From Chondrosia reniformis (Eukaryota > Porifera > Demospongiae > Chondrillida > Chondrillidae): a stretch of DNA of 64,000 bases. Below are positions 13,801-25,093 of this stretch, piece by piece (the stretch's first letter is position 1; each line of letters begins with the position of its first letter). Location: NCBI GenBank assembly GCA_947172415.1, contig OX359194.1, positions 1,860,001-1,924,000 on the forward strand. The letters run 5' to 3'. The translations under genes were made by a program, and so were the position numbers. Below the pieces are notes generated by a model. It was given only the letters and a program-made list of their open reading frames with translations, made no database searches and had not been told where the DNA came from.

Positions 13801-16800
13801 CTTTTCACTTAATTAAAAAATCATTTTCTTTCTAATATATATATATATATATACAAAGGCTTAAAACACTCAAGGCAAAGGCATTGTAATACTTTATGTA
13901 ACAGAGTAGAAGGCTTCTTTAGCATATTTTCAGTAAACCCTTATTGTAGATTGTTGCTGATTGTCACCGCAATATTCCCTATCAACTGATTCATTAGTCT
14001 CTTTGAAGTCATTGGACTCATTAAAACTCTCATATAGCAGACGATTACGATTAACATTATGGAATATCCTATTTCTTATGTACTCTCTTGGTATTAGCTA
14101 TCAGTCCTATATGATGTATTAGTTTCATCTAAAGTTACTGGATTATCAGTGTCCTCATCCGTGACTTCAAATCAACCATATAGACTTTATATACTTGCTT
14201 TGTCATCTGAATCAAGAAGTGCTACATTTTATTACTTAGTCTCAGTCCCGTCTAAAGTTACTGGAGTGACACTGTCCCCAATGGTGACTTCAAATCAACC
14301 ATCACTTTATGTCACATGGTCAGCTCCTTCAAGTGATCGTCCCATACAACACTATCAAGTAGACTACAGAGTGGGTACCTCTGGTAGTTGGAGTACATGG
14401 AGTCCAAATCCTACATCTACTTCAGTGACACTGACTGGTCTTCAAAGAGGAACTACCTACCAAGTGAGAGTGAGAGCTGTGTCTGATGTTGGAAATGGAG
14501 AATGGAGTAATACAGTTAGTAGGACTACTTATGATGGTATGTTTCTATATAGCTAATAATATTTACAATATAGATTGATAATTGTTTACTCATTTGAGAT
14601 CCAATGCAAGTTAATTATATACCATGCTTATGATGATGTTAATATTAGGTGTTTTGTATAGTCCCATCTAAAGTTACTGGAGTGTCCATGTCAGCATCAG
14701 TGACATCAAATCAACCATCACTTCATGTCATATGGTCAGCTCCTTCAAGTAATCGTACCATACAACACTATCAAGTAGACTACAGAGTGGGTACATCTAG
14801 TAGTTGGAGTACATGGAGTCCAAATCCTACATCTACTTCAGTGACACTGACTGGTCTTCAAGGTGGAACTACCTACCAAGTGAGAGTGAGAGCTGTGTCT
14901 GATGTTGGAAATGGAGAATGGAGTAATACAGTTAGTAGGATTACTTATGATGGTATGTATATACATATATGTATATTAAATTATTTGAAATCATGATTGA
15001 TTAACACTTCCTCTATATAGCATAATGTCATCATGCATATGTATACATGTATAGTTCCAGGGGCTCCCACTAACCTCATGCCATCTCCTCCATCTGGATC
15101 ATGTGACCAACTGATGGTTACTTGGACAGCATCATCTAACACTGGAGGACTATCATTCAAGTATAAAGTGTATAGGGATGGTACATTAATACATTCAAAT
15201 AGAACTACTACTACTACTACATGGAGTGGTCTAACAGCTAACACACTGTACACAGTGAGAGTAGTAGCTTTCAATGACTTGGGAGATGGAGGAGAAGTGA
15301 CAGGAACAGGAAGAACTAGACCACAAGGTAATATGGATTGATTTTTCATGTGGAAAGATATATATTGCATGTGTGTCAAATAGACTCTTTTAAAGTGGTG
15401 TTATATATCATGTGTATATACCAAATGAAACCTACACTCATTGGTACATTATGTATACAATACATTGAATATATATATAGCTAGCTAAGGCTACTGGTTA
15501 AACAATACTTGCCATTACTCTCTGATACGTATATATGTTCTTCATATATGCTTCCTCAATATATATACGTATGTACGTATATAGCTCCCTCAATATCTTC
15601 ACTGTCAGCCAGTTCCTCAACACAATTCATCATCACACTCACTGCACAAGCTAGATCATCTTCTCTTACTTACAAGTGTACTATAGCTACAACTGTGAGT
15701 GGTCTGTCTCCAAAGACTGTAACTGGTACAGTGTTACAGTATACAGTGAATGGTTTAAGTCCTTATGTTACTTACACTGTTGAATGTACATCTTCAAATG
15801 GAGAAGATTCTTGTGATTCTAACATGGACGCTATAAGAATGCCTTCAGCAGGTGAATGTGTTTATTTACTGAAGCATACAAATGTATTCTTTATGCATAT
15901 ATAGTTCATGTACATCTAATTAATTTTGTTGAATATTAAATAAATAAATATTTTTAATTGTATTTTCAGCTAAAATGTTTTTATAATATTAGTCTAAATA
16001 TTGCATGTCTTACATGAGATAGCATAGAGAGCCAAGGATTCACAAACGATCAAGAAGGCATAGACTCCCAGGGTCACTGATGAATTAAGGGTTGAATTCC
16101 TGTCTGACCCAGTGCATGGAGCAGAAGAAGAAACAAAAGAAAAGTCTCCTGTATTGTCATCCAAAGCTCTCTCCAGGCTTAGTTCCCTATAGACATTTTT
16201 ACAGAGAGGGCATAGCATGTAGGAAAATGGTGTATTAGAATTTTCATATGTACGTATGTATGTACTTAATTTATAATTTTTACAGTTCCAAGAGGACCTC
16301 CATTTAATTTAAGAACAGTACCATTCAGCAAATCTGCCATTTTAACATGGGATCCACCAGCTGAGAAGGACCAAAATGGAGTAATTATTGGATATTTGAT
16401 AAAGTATCAGTTAAGTAGTGATCCATCAAGTGAAATGACAAGGATAGTTGGAGCAGTAACTCAATTTTCATTGGATAATCTGATGAGTGGAGAGACATAC
16501 AGTTTTTCTGTAGCTGCTATTAATAGTATTGGAACTGGACCTGATGCTACCATGGTGATGTTTACAACAATTGCTGATAGTAAGATCTTGCAGTTAGACA
16601 AATGCAATTTCATTATACATATACATATATATGTTATATACGTATATATGTGTGTGTACATTTATAGTTTGGCTATCTTGCTTCATGTATATTATATAGT
16701 ACCAGGTCCAGTACGGAACTTAATGAAGACAGTAAGTTCTGCTACTTCTGTAACAATCTCTTGGGATCCTCCAGAACCATCAGATGGATACACAAATATT

Positions 16801-19120
16801 AGTATATATATCATCAGATATGGTGAACTGGACACAACTGGTGAAATTGTGACTAGTGAAAACACTCAAGAAACAATCAATGATTTACGTAGGTATAATC
16901 ATTGTATTATACATCTACAGTATGTACGTATATACACATCTAATATTTCATGCCATAGAGCCAGGAATACCATATTACGTTGCTGTGTCAGCTAGTACTA
17001 CTGGTGGAAATGGAAATGAAACAAGACTTATTGTCTTTTCAAAAGAAGAAGGTTCTTAAAGTGTTTATTAATTGTTATAACAAATAAACTAAAGCTATAT
17101 ATACACAGAGGTAGATCCATGGCTATAACTAATTACATAATATTTTTGAAGGTTTACTTAAATGTGTAAATGTTATGAACCCAGTATGTACCAAAGATGC
17201 TTGACATGTATATATAAGTATCTTGAAAATACAAGTCTCACAGAAATAATACATATTAGTTATAGGGTTATTAAACTGAAATTATAATTTTAGCTCCAGT
17301 TAAACCAGTAAAGACCTCCTTAATCAAGACTGTATGGAGTGGTAACTCACTTACTATCAGTTGGGAACCAATAACTCTACACGAAGCAAGAGGATTTCCA
17401 GTGTACTATATATACCTCAATGATAGTAGTGGACCTGTTGACAGAGAAATAGAACCAACAGCTAACACTACAGAATCAAGTATAGTAATTGATGAATTGG
17501 ATTCATCTCGTCCGTACATTGCTGCAGTTGAAGTTGCAACTGGTACTGATCATGAAGATAGTAGTCTATTTGGTCCAATGAGTGAGCCAGGTAATTATCA
17601 TGTGATTAATTATAATAATGTATATACCCATAGCATGTTTATAAATGTTAAAGGGCTTGTCCATAGATATATATGAAGGCCACTATATCAAGAGTAAAAA
17701 TTAAGGAAGAGTTACGTATTCAGTGAAAGGAAGCATCTGACATCAATTAATCAATTATAAAATTATGACCTTTAACCTTTGCTTTGTACCTGCATTGCTA
17801 CATGAGACATCTATAGCCTAAGTATATATCATGCGGCCATCAATGACCTGATACAGCAATCACTGGCCACAGTTGGAGTTCAAGCACAACTGGAACCTTC
17901 TGGCATTTACCAATCTGATGCCGGATGGTGCCACTGTATTAGCTTGGAGGTGTGGTTGTATGGGATGCCACCTGCCTAGACACCTTTACCCCTTCTCACT
18001 TGCTGTTGGCAACAAGTGGAGCTGGTGCTGTTGCAGACCATGCAGGCGGAAGCTGAAGTATGCCGAGATACAAGCTAGCCATCATTTTTTCCCAATTGCT
18101 GTTGAGACATCTGTGGTGTTTGGGCCAGAGGCCATTCTTTCTTAAGAGAACTTGGATGCTGTTTGAGCGTGAAGACAGGAGAACTCCATTCACACCATCG
18201 CTTGCTTCAGAGATTGCGGTGGCCATGCAGCGGGGCAACACAGCTGCTGTGTTGGGTACAACAGGTAGTGATGACAATGTCTTCCTCTTTTGACTGGTCA
18301 ATTGTTAATTTTAGTTCTAATTATATTCTGATTAAATGGTTATATTTAGTCACTTATTGTTTGTAAAATTTGATTTTTTTATATTATATTAGTATATATG
18401 TATGTATATACTCAAATATATACTCAAATTAATAACAATAATATATATATATGTTCTCATATTAGTCTTGATTTTGGGTCGACCAATAAGAGTTCAAAAA
18501 AGTAATGCTACAAGTGCTACATACGCTGCAGCTAATATTGGAGGAACTATCGGAGGAGTTATAGGAGGATTAGTGGGAGGTATAGCTATTGGAGTTGTAA
18601 CCATGGTGATCATAAACAAGAGCATATGTGCACCTAACAAGAATAATTGTAGGAAGAGGAAGGAAACTGAGAGGAAGGGAAGAACACCAACAATTAAACA
18701 GTAAGAGAATCTCATGACAAAATATACATGTTCCAGAATGACCTGAAGTGTACCTGTGTATACTGTATATATATGACTTAAAGTATTAGACAAATGCACA
18801 ATCTTAATTGTGTAAATAAAATATCATTCATTTTTCATACAGCTTAATGACTCTGGGATTCTGTATATATTAATCCTTTGAAAGTTAGGGCTTATTAAGT
18901 AATCACAATATATATATATCATGGTAATAAGCTCTTTTAGTTACATGTTTTATACTTGCAAAATGTATGTGCATATGTAAAAGACATGCATATCAATGTC
19001 CTTCATGTACGTAGGAGTGAATGTAATGAAGAGGGTGATTATGAAGCTCCAGGTATACCATTGGATACCAATCCAGCCTATAATGTAGTCAATACTTACA
19101 ACACTATTGGAGAATCATAA
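7882..19120 (+). CDS. Ig/FN3 type I membrane receptor, paralogue 2 (complete)
   Basis: Exons: 7882-7945, 8163-8465, 8612-8902, 9603-9917, 10705-11013, 11383-11673, 12372-12686, 14246-14536, 14662-14952, 15055-15327, 15585-15851, 16286-16579, 16700-16888, 16959-17051, 17294-17590, 18466-18700, 19015-19120. The sum is 4224 nt, or 1407 aa. Exon 1 encodes a signal peptide of about 21 aa with a hydrophobic VLVLL core and ends in phase 1, matching all following exons. Domain order is Ig-Ig-FN3-Ig-Ig-FN3, then seven more FN3 modules, one of them split by an intron. Next come a Gly-rich membrane helix (about 1300-1325), a basic stop-transfer stretch and a tail of about 45 residues with YEAP, NPAY and YNTI. 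The Ig exons keep Cys, Trp and YxC. A surface recognition or adhesion role is inferred. Compared with paralogue 1 it has one extra FN3 of the SKVTGV type. Exons 2-4 and 5-7 are a recent internal duplication. Confidence 0.87.
8091..9930 (+). repeat. Ig-Ig-FN3 exon block, copy 1
   Basis: Contains exons 8163-8465, 8612-8902 and 9603-9917 plus introns. It is nearly identical, introns included, to 10621-12700. Intron identity shows a recent DNA-level tandem duplication rather than selection on exons. Confidence 0.85.
9090..9185 (-). repeat. R1 fragment
   Basis: Minus-strand partial R1 ('tcttttcttcctttctcac', 'cagcagtgatcctttcttc') in the intron before exon 9603. The same insertion is at 11845-11940 in the duplicated block, so it predates the block duplication. 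Confidence 0.6.
10165..10345 (-). mobile_element. Relic of a non-LTR retrotransposon reverse transcriptase
   Basis: On the minus strand two short frames read as reverse-transcriptase blocks: RGCADHLFTISTLLE, then a frame change, then LDTFVCFVDFK followed by KKAFDS after a small in-sequence duplication. Together they resemble the RT segment leading to the first catalytic Asp (FVDFKKAFD) of LINE-type elements. It is frameshifted and truncated, so dead. It lies in the intron between the two Ig-Ig-FN3 blocks of the receptor, where it may mark the duplication junction. Confidence 0.65.
10621..12700 (+). repeat. Ig-Ig-FN3 exon block, copy 2
   Basis: Contains exons 10705-11013, 11383-11673 and 12372-12686, paralogous to copy 1. 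The intron between its two Ig exons is about 370 bp, against 147 bp in copy 1, because of extra AT-rich sequence. Otherwise the alignment runs through the introns. Confidence 0.85.
11845..11945 (-). repeat. R1 fragment (duplicated with the receptor block)
   Basis: Counterpart of the R1 fragment at 9090-9185, carrying a few substitutions and a short deletion. Confidence 0.6.
14121..14190 (+). pseudogene. Truncated FN3 exon relic just upstream of a functional FN3 exon
   Basis: 'ttag' followed by 'tctaaagttactgga' and 'gtgacttcaaatcaacc' repeats the first third of the FN3 exons at 14246 and 14662. The match then ends and the frame degenerates. This is a third, broken copy of the SKVTGV-type FN3 exon in the same array. 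Confidence 0.7.
16030..16250 (+). repeat. R1 interspersed repeat
   Basis: Diverged near-full-length R1 ('cccagggtcactgatga', 'ccaaagctctctccaggctt', 'catgtaggaaaatgg') in the intron 15851/16286 of paralogue 2. It is absent from the homologous intron of paralogue 1. Confidence 0.7.
17833..18292 (+). mobile_element. Relic of a retrotransposon 3' coding end
   Basis: Three frames carry pieces of one protein end: DLIQQSLATVGV, then VWDATCLDTFTPSHL, then KYAEIQASHHFFPIAVET and finally IAVAMQRGNTAAVLGTTG. This order matches the C-terminal region often seen in animal non-LTR retrotransposon polyproteins, as far as I recall that family. Frameshifts and stops show it is inactive. The base composition is visibly more GC-rich than its surroundings. 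It lies in intron 17590/18466, where paralogue 1 has R1 instead. Confidence 0.6.
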
Positions 19121-19375
19121 AAGTCTATATATACAGACATATGAAGGCAAACATTTCAAATTAGACTGTAGTGTGTGCATCAAGATATATAGTACTAGTG
19201 TGCCATTTGTTATTGTAATGGTTTTGTTATGATAAATGTTCTAGACTTTGAGGTGTCTGATTTCGTAATACTAAAATTGCATTGCTCAAGATCGAAGCCA
19301 TAAGACATTTTCTAGGAAAAGGCCACTTCTTCGAAGAAGCTCAATTGTTGATTAGTTGAAAGCCTTCGCAGGAGT

Positions 19376-19423
19376 AAACAGTTTATATACCGCCAGGGAA
19401 CAGAGCTGAGTCACACTAAACTG
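19376..19423 (+). promoter_or_regulatory. Possible TATA-type core promoter of the channel-like gene
   Basis: TTTATATA at about 19382 lies some 35 bp before the ATG at 19424, and TGAGTCAC, an AP-1-like octamer, is at about 19407. If used, the 5' leader would be only 10-15 nt. The assignment rests on position only. Confidence 0.3.
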
Positions 19424-22400
19424 ATGGCTAAAGTTACTTCCTTTCAAAATGCAGATCTTGAAGATCTGGGTCCGGGAAAATATTTCAAAGCATCCAAAGA
19501 CGAATTAGCCTACAGTGACTTTTTCTGGGACAGAGGAGTCGTTATATCTGCAACTGTGATTATTGCCCTGAGCATTTTAGATTTCTCTTCTGCTATAACT
19601 AGAGAATCCGTAAATTGTCTGACACCGAACAACTTTACTCGTGATCAAGCAGCTTTCGTTAATAGTTTCTGTAGTGAGTATACACCATCAACTGACTACT
19701 TCCCTATCTTTCTTGCTGGAGAGGGGTTGGTTTTAGGAGGACTACATTTCTTGTGGTTGATTTTGATGTTTGGAAGAATTCAATCGTTTGCCTCCGTCAT
19801 TGATACTCTTGATAGGCATAAGGATAGAGAAGTAGGAGATTATGCGGATAGAAACTATATTAAAATGACCCAACTAAAGAATTCTTTCAAAAGCCGATAC
19901 GTCTACATATGTTATCTCATCAAACTTCTAGGTCAAATTTTTTTGACCTATTTCAGCATGGTAATATGTGCAGCAGAATTTAACGATTTTAAACCCGTAT
20001 TTGATTGTCCACGAAACCTGCCAGATCCAGATATCGACCCGGATCTGTGGCTTTTAAATGCTACGGTGCCTTGTGTATTGGAAGTGTTAAGATCCCATTT
20101 TGTAGCTTGGAGCGTTAACTATGTGCTGGTTAAAACTATTTTTGCACTTTCTTGCTTTGGGTTAGTTAAATGTCTTTGGACGCATTCTAGAGAGTTAAGC
20201 TATGAAGAGTCGGGAGAATTTTGTTTCAAGTACGGCTTGCCACAGGAGCACAGCTATTTTCCTAAAATGATTCCTTTTCGATGGTTTTCACTGAATTATC
20301 GCATCACCAATGACTTTGATTTTCTCCTAGTAAGATTATACAAACGAGACATTGGTCAAGGCGGAGTTCTTAGAGAATTACTTGTTTCGCAGTATGTAAA
20401 AGATAAAATTAATGAAGTTCAAGAAGCTTTAACACTGCTGGAGGCTACAGGTGACTACATGACCAATTAACTTATCTTCTAGGTCAATATACATGGGTTT
20501 ATGTGTCTGTTTAAAAACGGTGGTTATTTTTTCAAGCTAAGGAAAAATAGATTTAACACAATTTTCTTGAACTTAGTCTAATGATTTAGGTCAAACCTAT
20601 AGAGCTTTGAATGAGCATACAGTTAGGCTTCTTTTCTTCCTTTCTCCTTTGGGCCAGACAACTGTTTCTGGGAAAGCCATGCACCCTTCATCAGTGAGCC
20701 TTGGTCTTTTGTGACTCTCCAGATATATAATGCATGCTTTAGAAGCCTCGTTATAGATATATCACAAAATTGTATTTAACAATTTCTCTATCCTTACATG
20801 TGTAGATGCTGTAGATAAAAATTTGATCAAAAAATTAAAACTACCAAAAGGTAAGGAGTCAGATGATAATGATCCAGAAATCTTTTCTCACTTCTTGACA
20901 AATTTGATGTTTTGCAATGAACAACGTGCACCTGAAGACTCTCCTCAAAACGATAACATCATGAAAAGTATGGCCGCCTTTGAAGCATGTTTTGGATCAC
21001 AAGGGTTTGCATATAAATTGGCATTAGCTACTAATCGGGTAAGTTCGAATTTACAAGACAAGTGGATACATTACTTGTGGTCTATTATCACTTTGATTAT
21101 TATATTAGACATAATAGTATATTCATAAGGCCACACCAAGTAAATTTCCTGTTTCTCATCATCCGCCCTCATGCACTTCCTGGCAATGGAGCTATCAAAA
21201 ACACAATGTATTAATATATGTTACGTACTTCCGCATTGAATATTGTACATTGAAGTTTTAGAAAACGCAGACATAACATTATATGGTGATGGTCATTGTC
21301 CCTAGGTCGAATATTTTATCTGCTGCGATTGATTGCACAACAGCTGTTAACAAGGGGGGCGAGTGCAATCGATTTATAACGCTGTGTAATTGTTTTCTGT
21401 GTTATTTGCCCTCCCGCCTGCGTGGCTTTGAAGCCACTTCTTTGGATGAGAAACAGAAAATTATCTTGCTGTGGCCTAATAATCAATACACCGTTTTTAT
21501 TACACGCTACATCTACTTTAGAGTAAAGGCCTATAGAGTGAGAGATTAGGGATGAGGATACATATATGAGGTTTATTTTTTCTTTGTTTTCTATGGGGCC
21601 AGACAGCTGTTTCTGGGAATTCCACCATTCATTGGTGACCCTAGCTGGCCTGGGAATCTTTGTCTTCTTCTTGATCTTTTGTGAGTCATTTACATTAATA
21701 TTTTTATACATTATTGGGGCCTTCTCTTACTTTTATATATACCTATGTATTGTAGATAATATCATTGCGATTTGATCCATTTTACAAGAATGAGAAGGTT
21801 CCAGTTAAATACAGCACATTCACATCTGGGATTTGTGTTATCAGAACATACACGAATATATACTCCCAGCCAACGTGTGTAAGAAGCAAGGTTGGTATTT
21901 TTCCATGTATATTATGTACTTTTACCGATTGCCATCGCAATGGGCTAACAATTGAAGGAGGGGCATTATCTATTGTAAACATAGTGAATTGTTGAATAAG
22001 ATTTTCATACAAGCAAATCTCATGCATTTCTACTCTTATGCCATATTGATCCTAGTTATCTTGGTAATAGAGTATAAAATGGTCATAATAGTCCACTGAC
22101 TTTGAATTCCACTGAAATATAGTTATTCAGTTATAGTGCTTACCTCTGGACCACCACTATTACCTATGTATATTTATACAACAACTAATGTTTCTTAACA
22201 TTTGCTACATAGATTTATAATAGATATTCCCTTCTTTTTCAGGTTGATGAAATGTATACTCAATACGTTAAACATGGACCTAACAAGCCTCCAGCAAGGG
22301 AGCGAGAAGAAATTACTAGCACTAATCAAAATCGTATTAAATTTATAATGATAGGTCCTTTTGTTAATAAAGATCGAGTCATGACACTGCATATGCTACT

Positions 22401-23347
22401 ATATACAATTGAAAGCAGCCAGCTTCTTGATCAAAAGGCCCGTCTGATAATAGTCAGACCAGTAAAAATTAACGGAAATGATGTATCGAAACTATTTTAC
22501 AGGTTTAATCCCAATCTAACAAGGTGAGTCTTATGTATTGCTGGTAATCTATATATATGTCTCATTATCTATAGTTAGTCGTAGTACAGTATAGCCATGG
22601 CCAGAAATTTTGGCAGTAAGAATATATTTGGTAGATTGCTCAAAGTATGGCATTTAGTGGATTTTACTTTAAAGATTTTACTGACAAGACAGCTGTTCAC
22701 CTACGTATGCTTGGTGTAGTTTGGCAGTTGAAATACCGGCAGATTGCTCTCAAAGCTGCCAATCTGCCAAAATAATATATTTGCCGCCAAACTTTCCGGC
22801 TATACATATATATTACAATGAAAGAGTAGATGGGTTGCATGTAGAGAATTGGAATCTAATATTGACATTAAATTAATTAAGCTTTGTTTTACTCCTTAAT
22901 ACTTAGCAATGTATATGCATATGTATGTATCTTAGATTTTTCATGTATTAGACACTAATACATGGATGTAGTATAGACATTTACTGAAGAGAGTAAAATA
23001 ATAAAAAGACAATCAAAAAGTTTTTTCTGATTTGGAATGATGTGTTGACATACAATGTGATGCCATAAAATAATTACTTTATTAGATTTACAGTACGTAG
23101 ATTGTATGTAGTACATTCATCTATATAACACTAATATTTGAATTTTCCTTTTACTCTTAGAAAAACTGACAAAAATGATAGAGACACTGCTAGAAATACT
23201 GCATCTGAAGTAACCAGAAACCTTACAACATTACAGAACCACTTTCGAATCAATGAATTTGGTAGCAGGTTTCATAAAACCCACCTGTTTTGTTCTGTCT
23301 ATCGATATGAACCTGGATTAACACTTAAATGGGTAGCCCTGCAGTAA
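19424..23347 (+). CDS. Innexin/pannexin/LRRC8-superfamily channel-like protein
   Basis: Exons 19424-20450, 20806-21038, 21756-21890, 22243-22523 and 23161-23347 join in frame to 620 aa. The alternative donor at 21879 (GTAAGA) is also in phase and would remove four residues. The first exon has four hydrophobic segments at about residues 38-58, 96-117, 160-183 and 226-252. The first outer loop has C65 and C83 around a FTRDQAAFVNSFC stretch, close to the pannexin loop-1 pattern. The second outer loop has C195, C217 and an NAT sequon. After the fourth segment, ITNDFDFLLVRLYKRD resembles the LRRC8/pannexin post-TM4 motif. This layout fits a large-pore channel subunit at the plasma membrane. The C-terminal 275 residues are not recognised and show no leucine-rich repeats. 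Family placement is by eye; CALHM-like four-pass proteins are the main alternative. Confidence 0.68.
20630..20722 (-). repeat. R1 fragment
   Basis: Minus-strand partial R1 ('cttcttttcttcctttctcc', 'gggccagacaactgtttctg', 'cttcatcagtgagcc') in intron 1 of the channel-like gene. Confidence 0.65.
21560..21695 (-). repeat. R1 fragment
   Basis: Minus-strand R1 ('ccagacagctgtttctggga', 'ttccaccattcattggtgac', 'tcttgatcttttgtgagtc') in intron 2 of the channel-like gene. Confidence 0.7.
22590..22804. mobile_element. MITE-like element with ~55 bp inverted ends
   Basis: The left end ('tatagccatggcca' through 'ttttggcag' and 'atatttggtagattg') is the imperfect reverse complement of the right end ('caatctgccaaaat', 'atatttgccgccaaa', 'ccggctata'). 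It is about 215 bp, has no ORF and carries TA at both edges. It lies in the fourth intron of the channel-like gene. Confidence 0.6.
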
Positions 23348-25093
23348 CTTCTCCCTCATAACTCTGTTTGTATATCATAATTATTACTATTACAATTTAA
23401 AATATCACTGCCTTACTGAGTGCATAAATGGTCTATATATGTATATTTACTCACCTTATTTGTTGTATATATACAACCACACCCACATACACCACACCAA
23501 ACACTTATTATCACTTATATGATGCACCACCTCCGAACTCGGTGCTTGTATGTAGCTGTCTGGGAAGTGCAGCCTGGTAGCCTTAAGTGGCGATGGCTTA
23601 ATGCACCCAGGCAGATCAGGCTATGTACCTGGGCGGACGGCCTGTGCCCCTTTGCTTTTTATATATACATTCATTATATGCATGGGCACTCTAATAATAC
23701 ATTTGAACCAGCAGTGATAAATACACAGTAACCATGGCCAGTATATATCCAAAAGTGTTTTTTGCTGATTTATGAATGATAATTGCATGATGATAAGGCA
23801 GCCATCAATGTAGATAAATTAGGGATGGCCTGTACCTATATATACTTTAGCAGCTATTTCTATAACTATTTATCAGACATACGTATATAGCCTGTTATGA
23901 AAATGTTATATACTGACTTTACCAAATGGGATGATTCAATCATCCAGGATTACACAGACTGATGATCAAAGGGTAATGGGATTATATATACAGTTGAATC
24001 AGTGGATCACACCTTGTATGAGTAGCTGTGCATGTCATGATCAACCATTGGCTATCAGACACTTTGTGTAAGGTATCCAGTGTTTACACAGTTTGGAGAC
24101 AGAGATCTAATCTGAAACCCGATTGCAAGGTGAAGAATTTCTGCCCTTGCTAGGCGACCTTACTATGTACATATGTGTATATATAAATGAGAGTTTATAG
24201 AGTTTCCAAATAAACTTATAATTATACTGATAAGTTTTGTAGTATATATCTCATCATTTTGACTCTGGATTTAGCCTGCCCACTAGTATATGTCTGGACA
24301 CAAAGAGACATGAGCTAATGATTAATTAGGAGGCGGAGTCACTTGACTCTGTCACCCGCCCATGTAATTTGCTTTTAGTTTTTGTAACCTGTTGGTCCCC
24401 AACATTAGAAATGTTCTAAGATGCAATCCAGCTATATTTTACTCACACCAAAAAGTAAAAAACATGCACTATGTTTGATCTATATATATACATAATTATA
24501 TATCAGCTAGGATTATGGCCATTTGTGCACCAATTAAGCCCTTGGCCTCCTCTAGCACTAAATGAACAATGAACTTGTGTATATACAACATAGTATGATG
24601 TGGTTATTAACAACATGATATACCCTGTCTGGACACTGTATAACATTACAACCACCAGGTGGGAAAATTCCATAAGTTGTCTGATCTGCATAGTGCTAAT
24701 ATGCTTTATACTATAATACCAATCACTTGTAAGGCTTCCTAACAGTATTAAGTATATATATAGCTATATAGTATGATATCTTTATCCACTATATGTTCAA
24801 TAGTTACTGTATATATATGTAATTGCTATACTTACTATTATATAATAACTGTGGTTTTGTGTTATATTGTAATAGGTGAAGGTAATTAGGTCTTAACTAT
24901 ATATATATCATGCATGGCACTAGCAAATTATGGTATGCTGGCACTCATGAAATTCAAGTAATAAATTGTAAACAAAATGTAAAATGCAAAAACGTATAAG
25001 TCACAATTTTTACTTTTAGGTTTATACAACTGAAACTCTACAACTCTTAATGATGCATAACTACTGGATACTTTACTTCAGTTCAGTTAAACC
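23348..25093. other. Intergenic region between the channel-like gene and the oxidase
   Basis: Mostly AT-rich. A GC-richer stretch at about 23525-23660 ('cctgggcggacggcctgtgc') is unlike its flanks and may be an old insertion; I could not classify it. Repeat R2 copy A occupies 23954-24175. No exon-like structure is convincing. Confidence 0.5.
23954..24175 (+). repeat. R2 dispersed repeat, copy A
   Basis: About 220 bp shared with 27811-28025 in the same orientation. Anchors are 'actgatgatcaaagggtaat', 'ggctatcagacactttgt' and 'gcaaggtgaagaatttctgc'. There is no ORF. The two copies bracket the multicopper oxidase gene. Confidence 0.75.

Noticed and set aside
21283-21549. 88-aa ORF in the channel-gene intron
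   Set aside because: It lacks consistent splice sites, and skipping it keeps the frame between exons 21038 and 21756.
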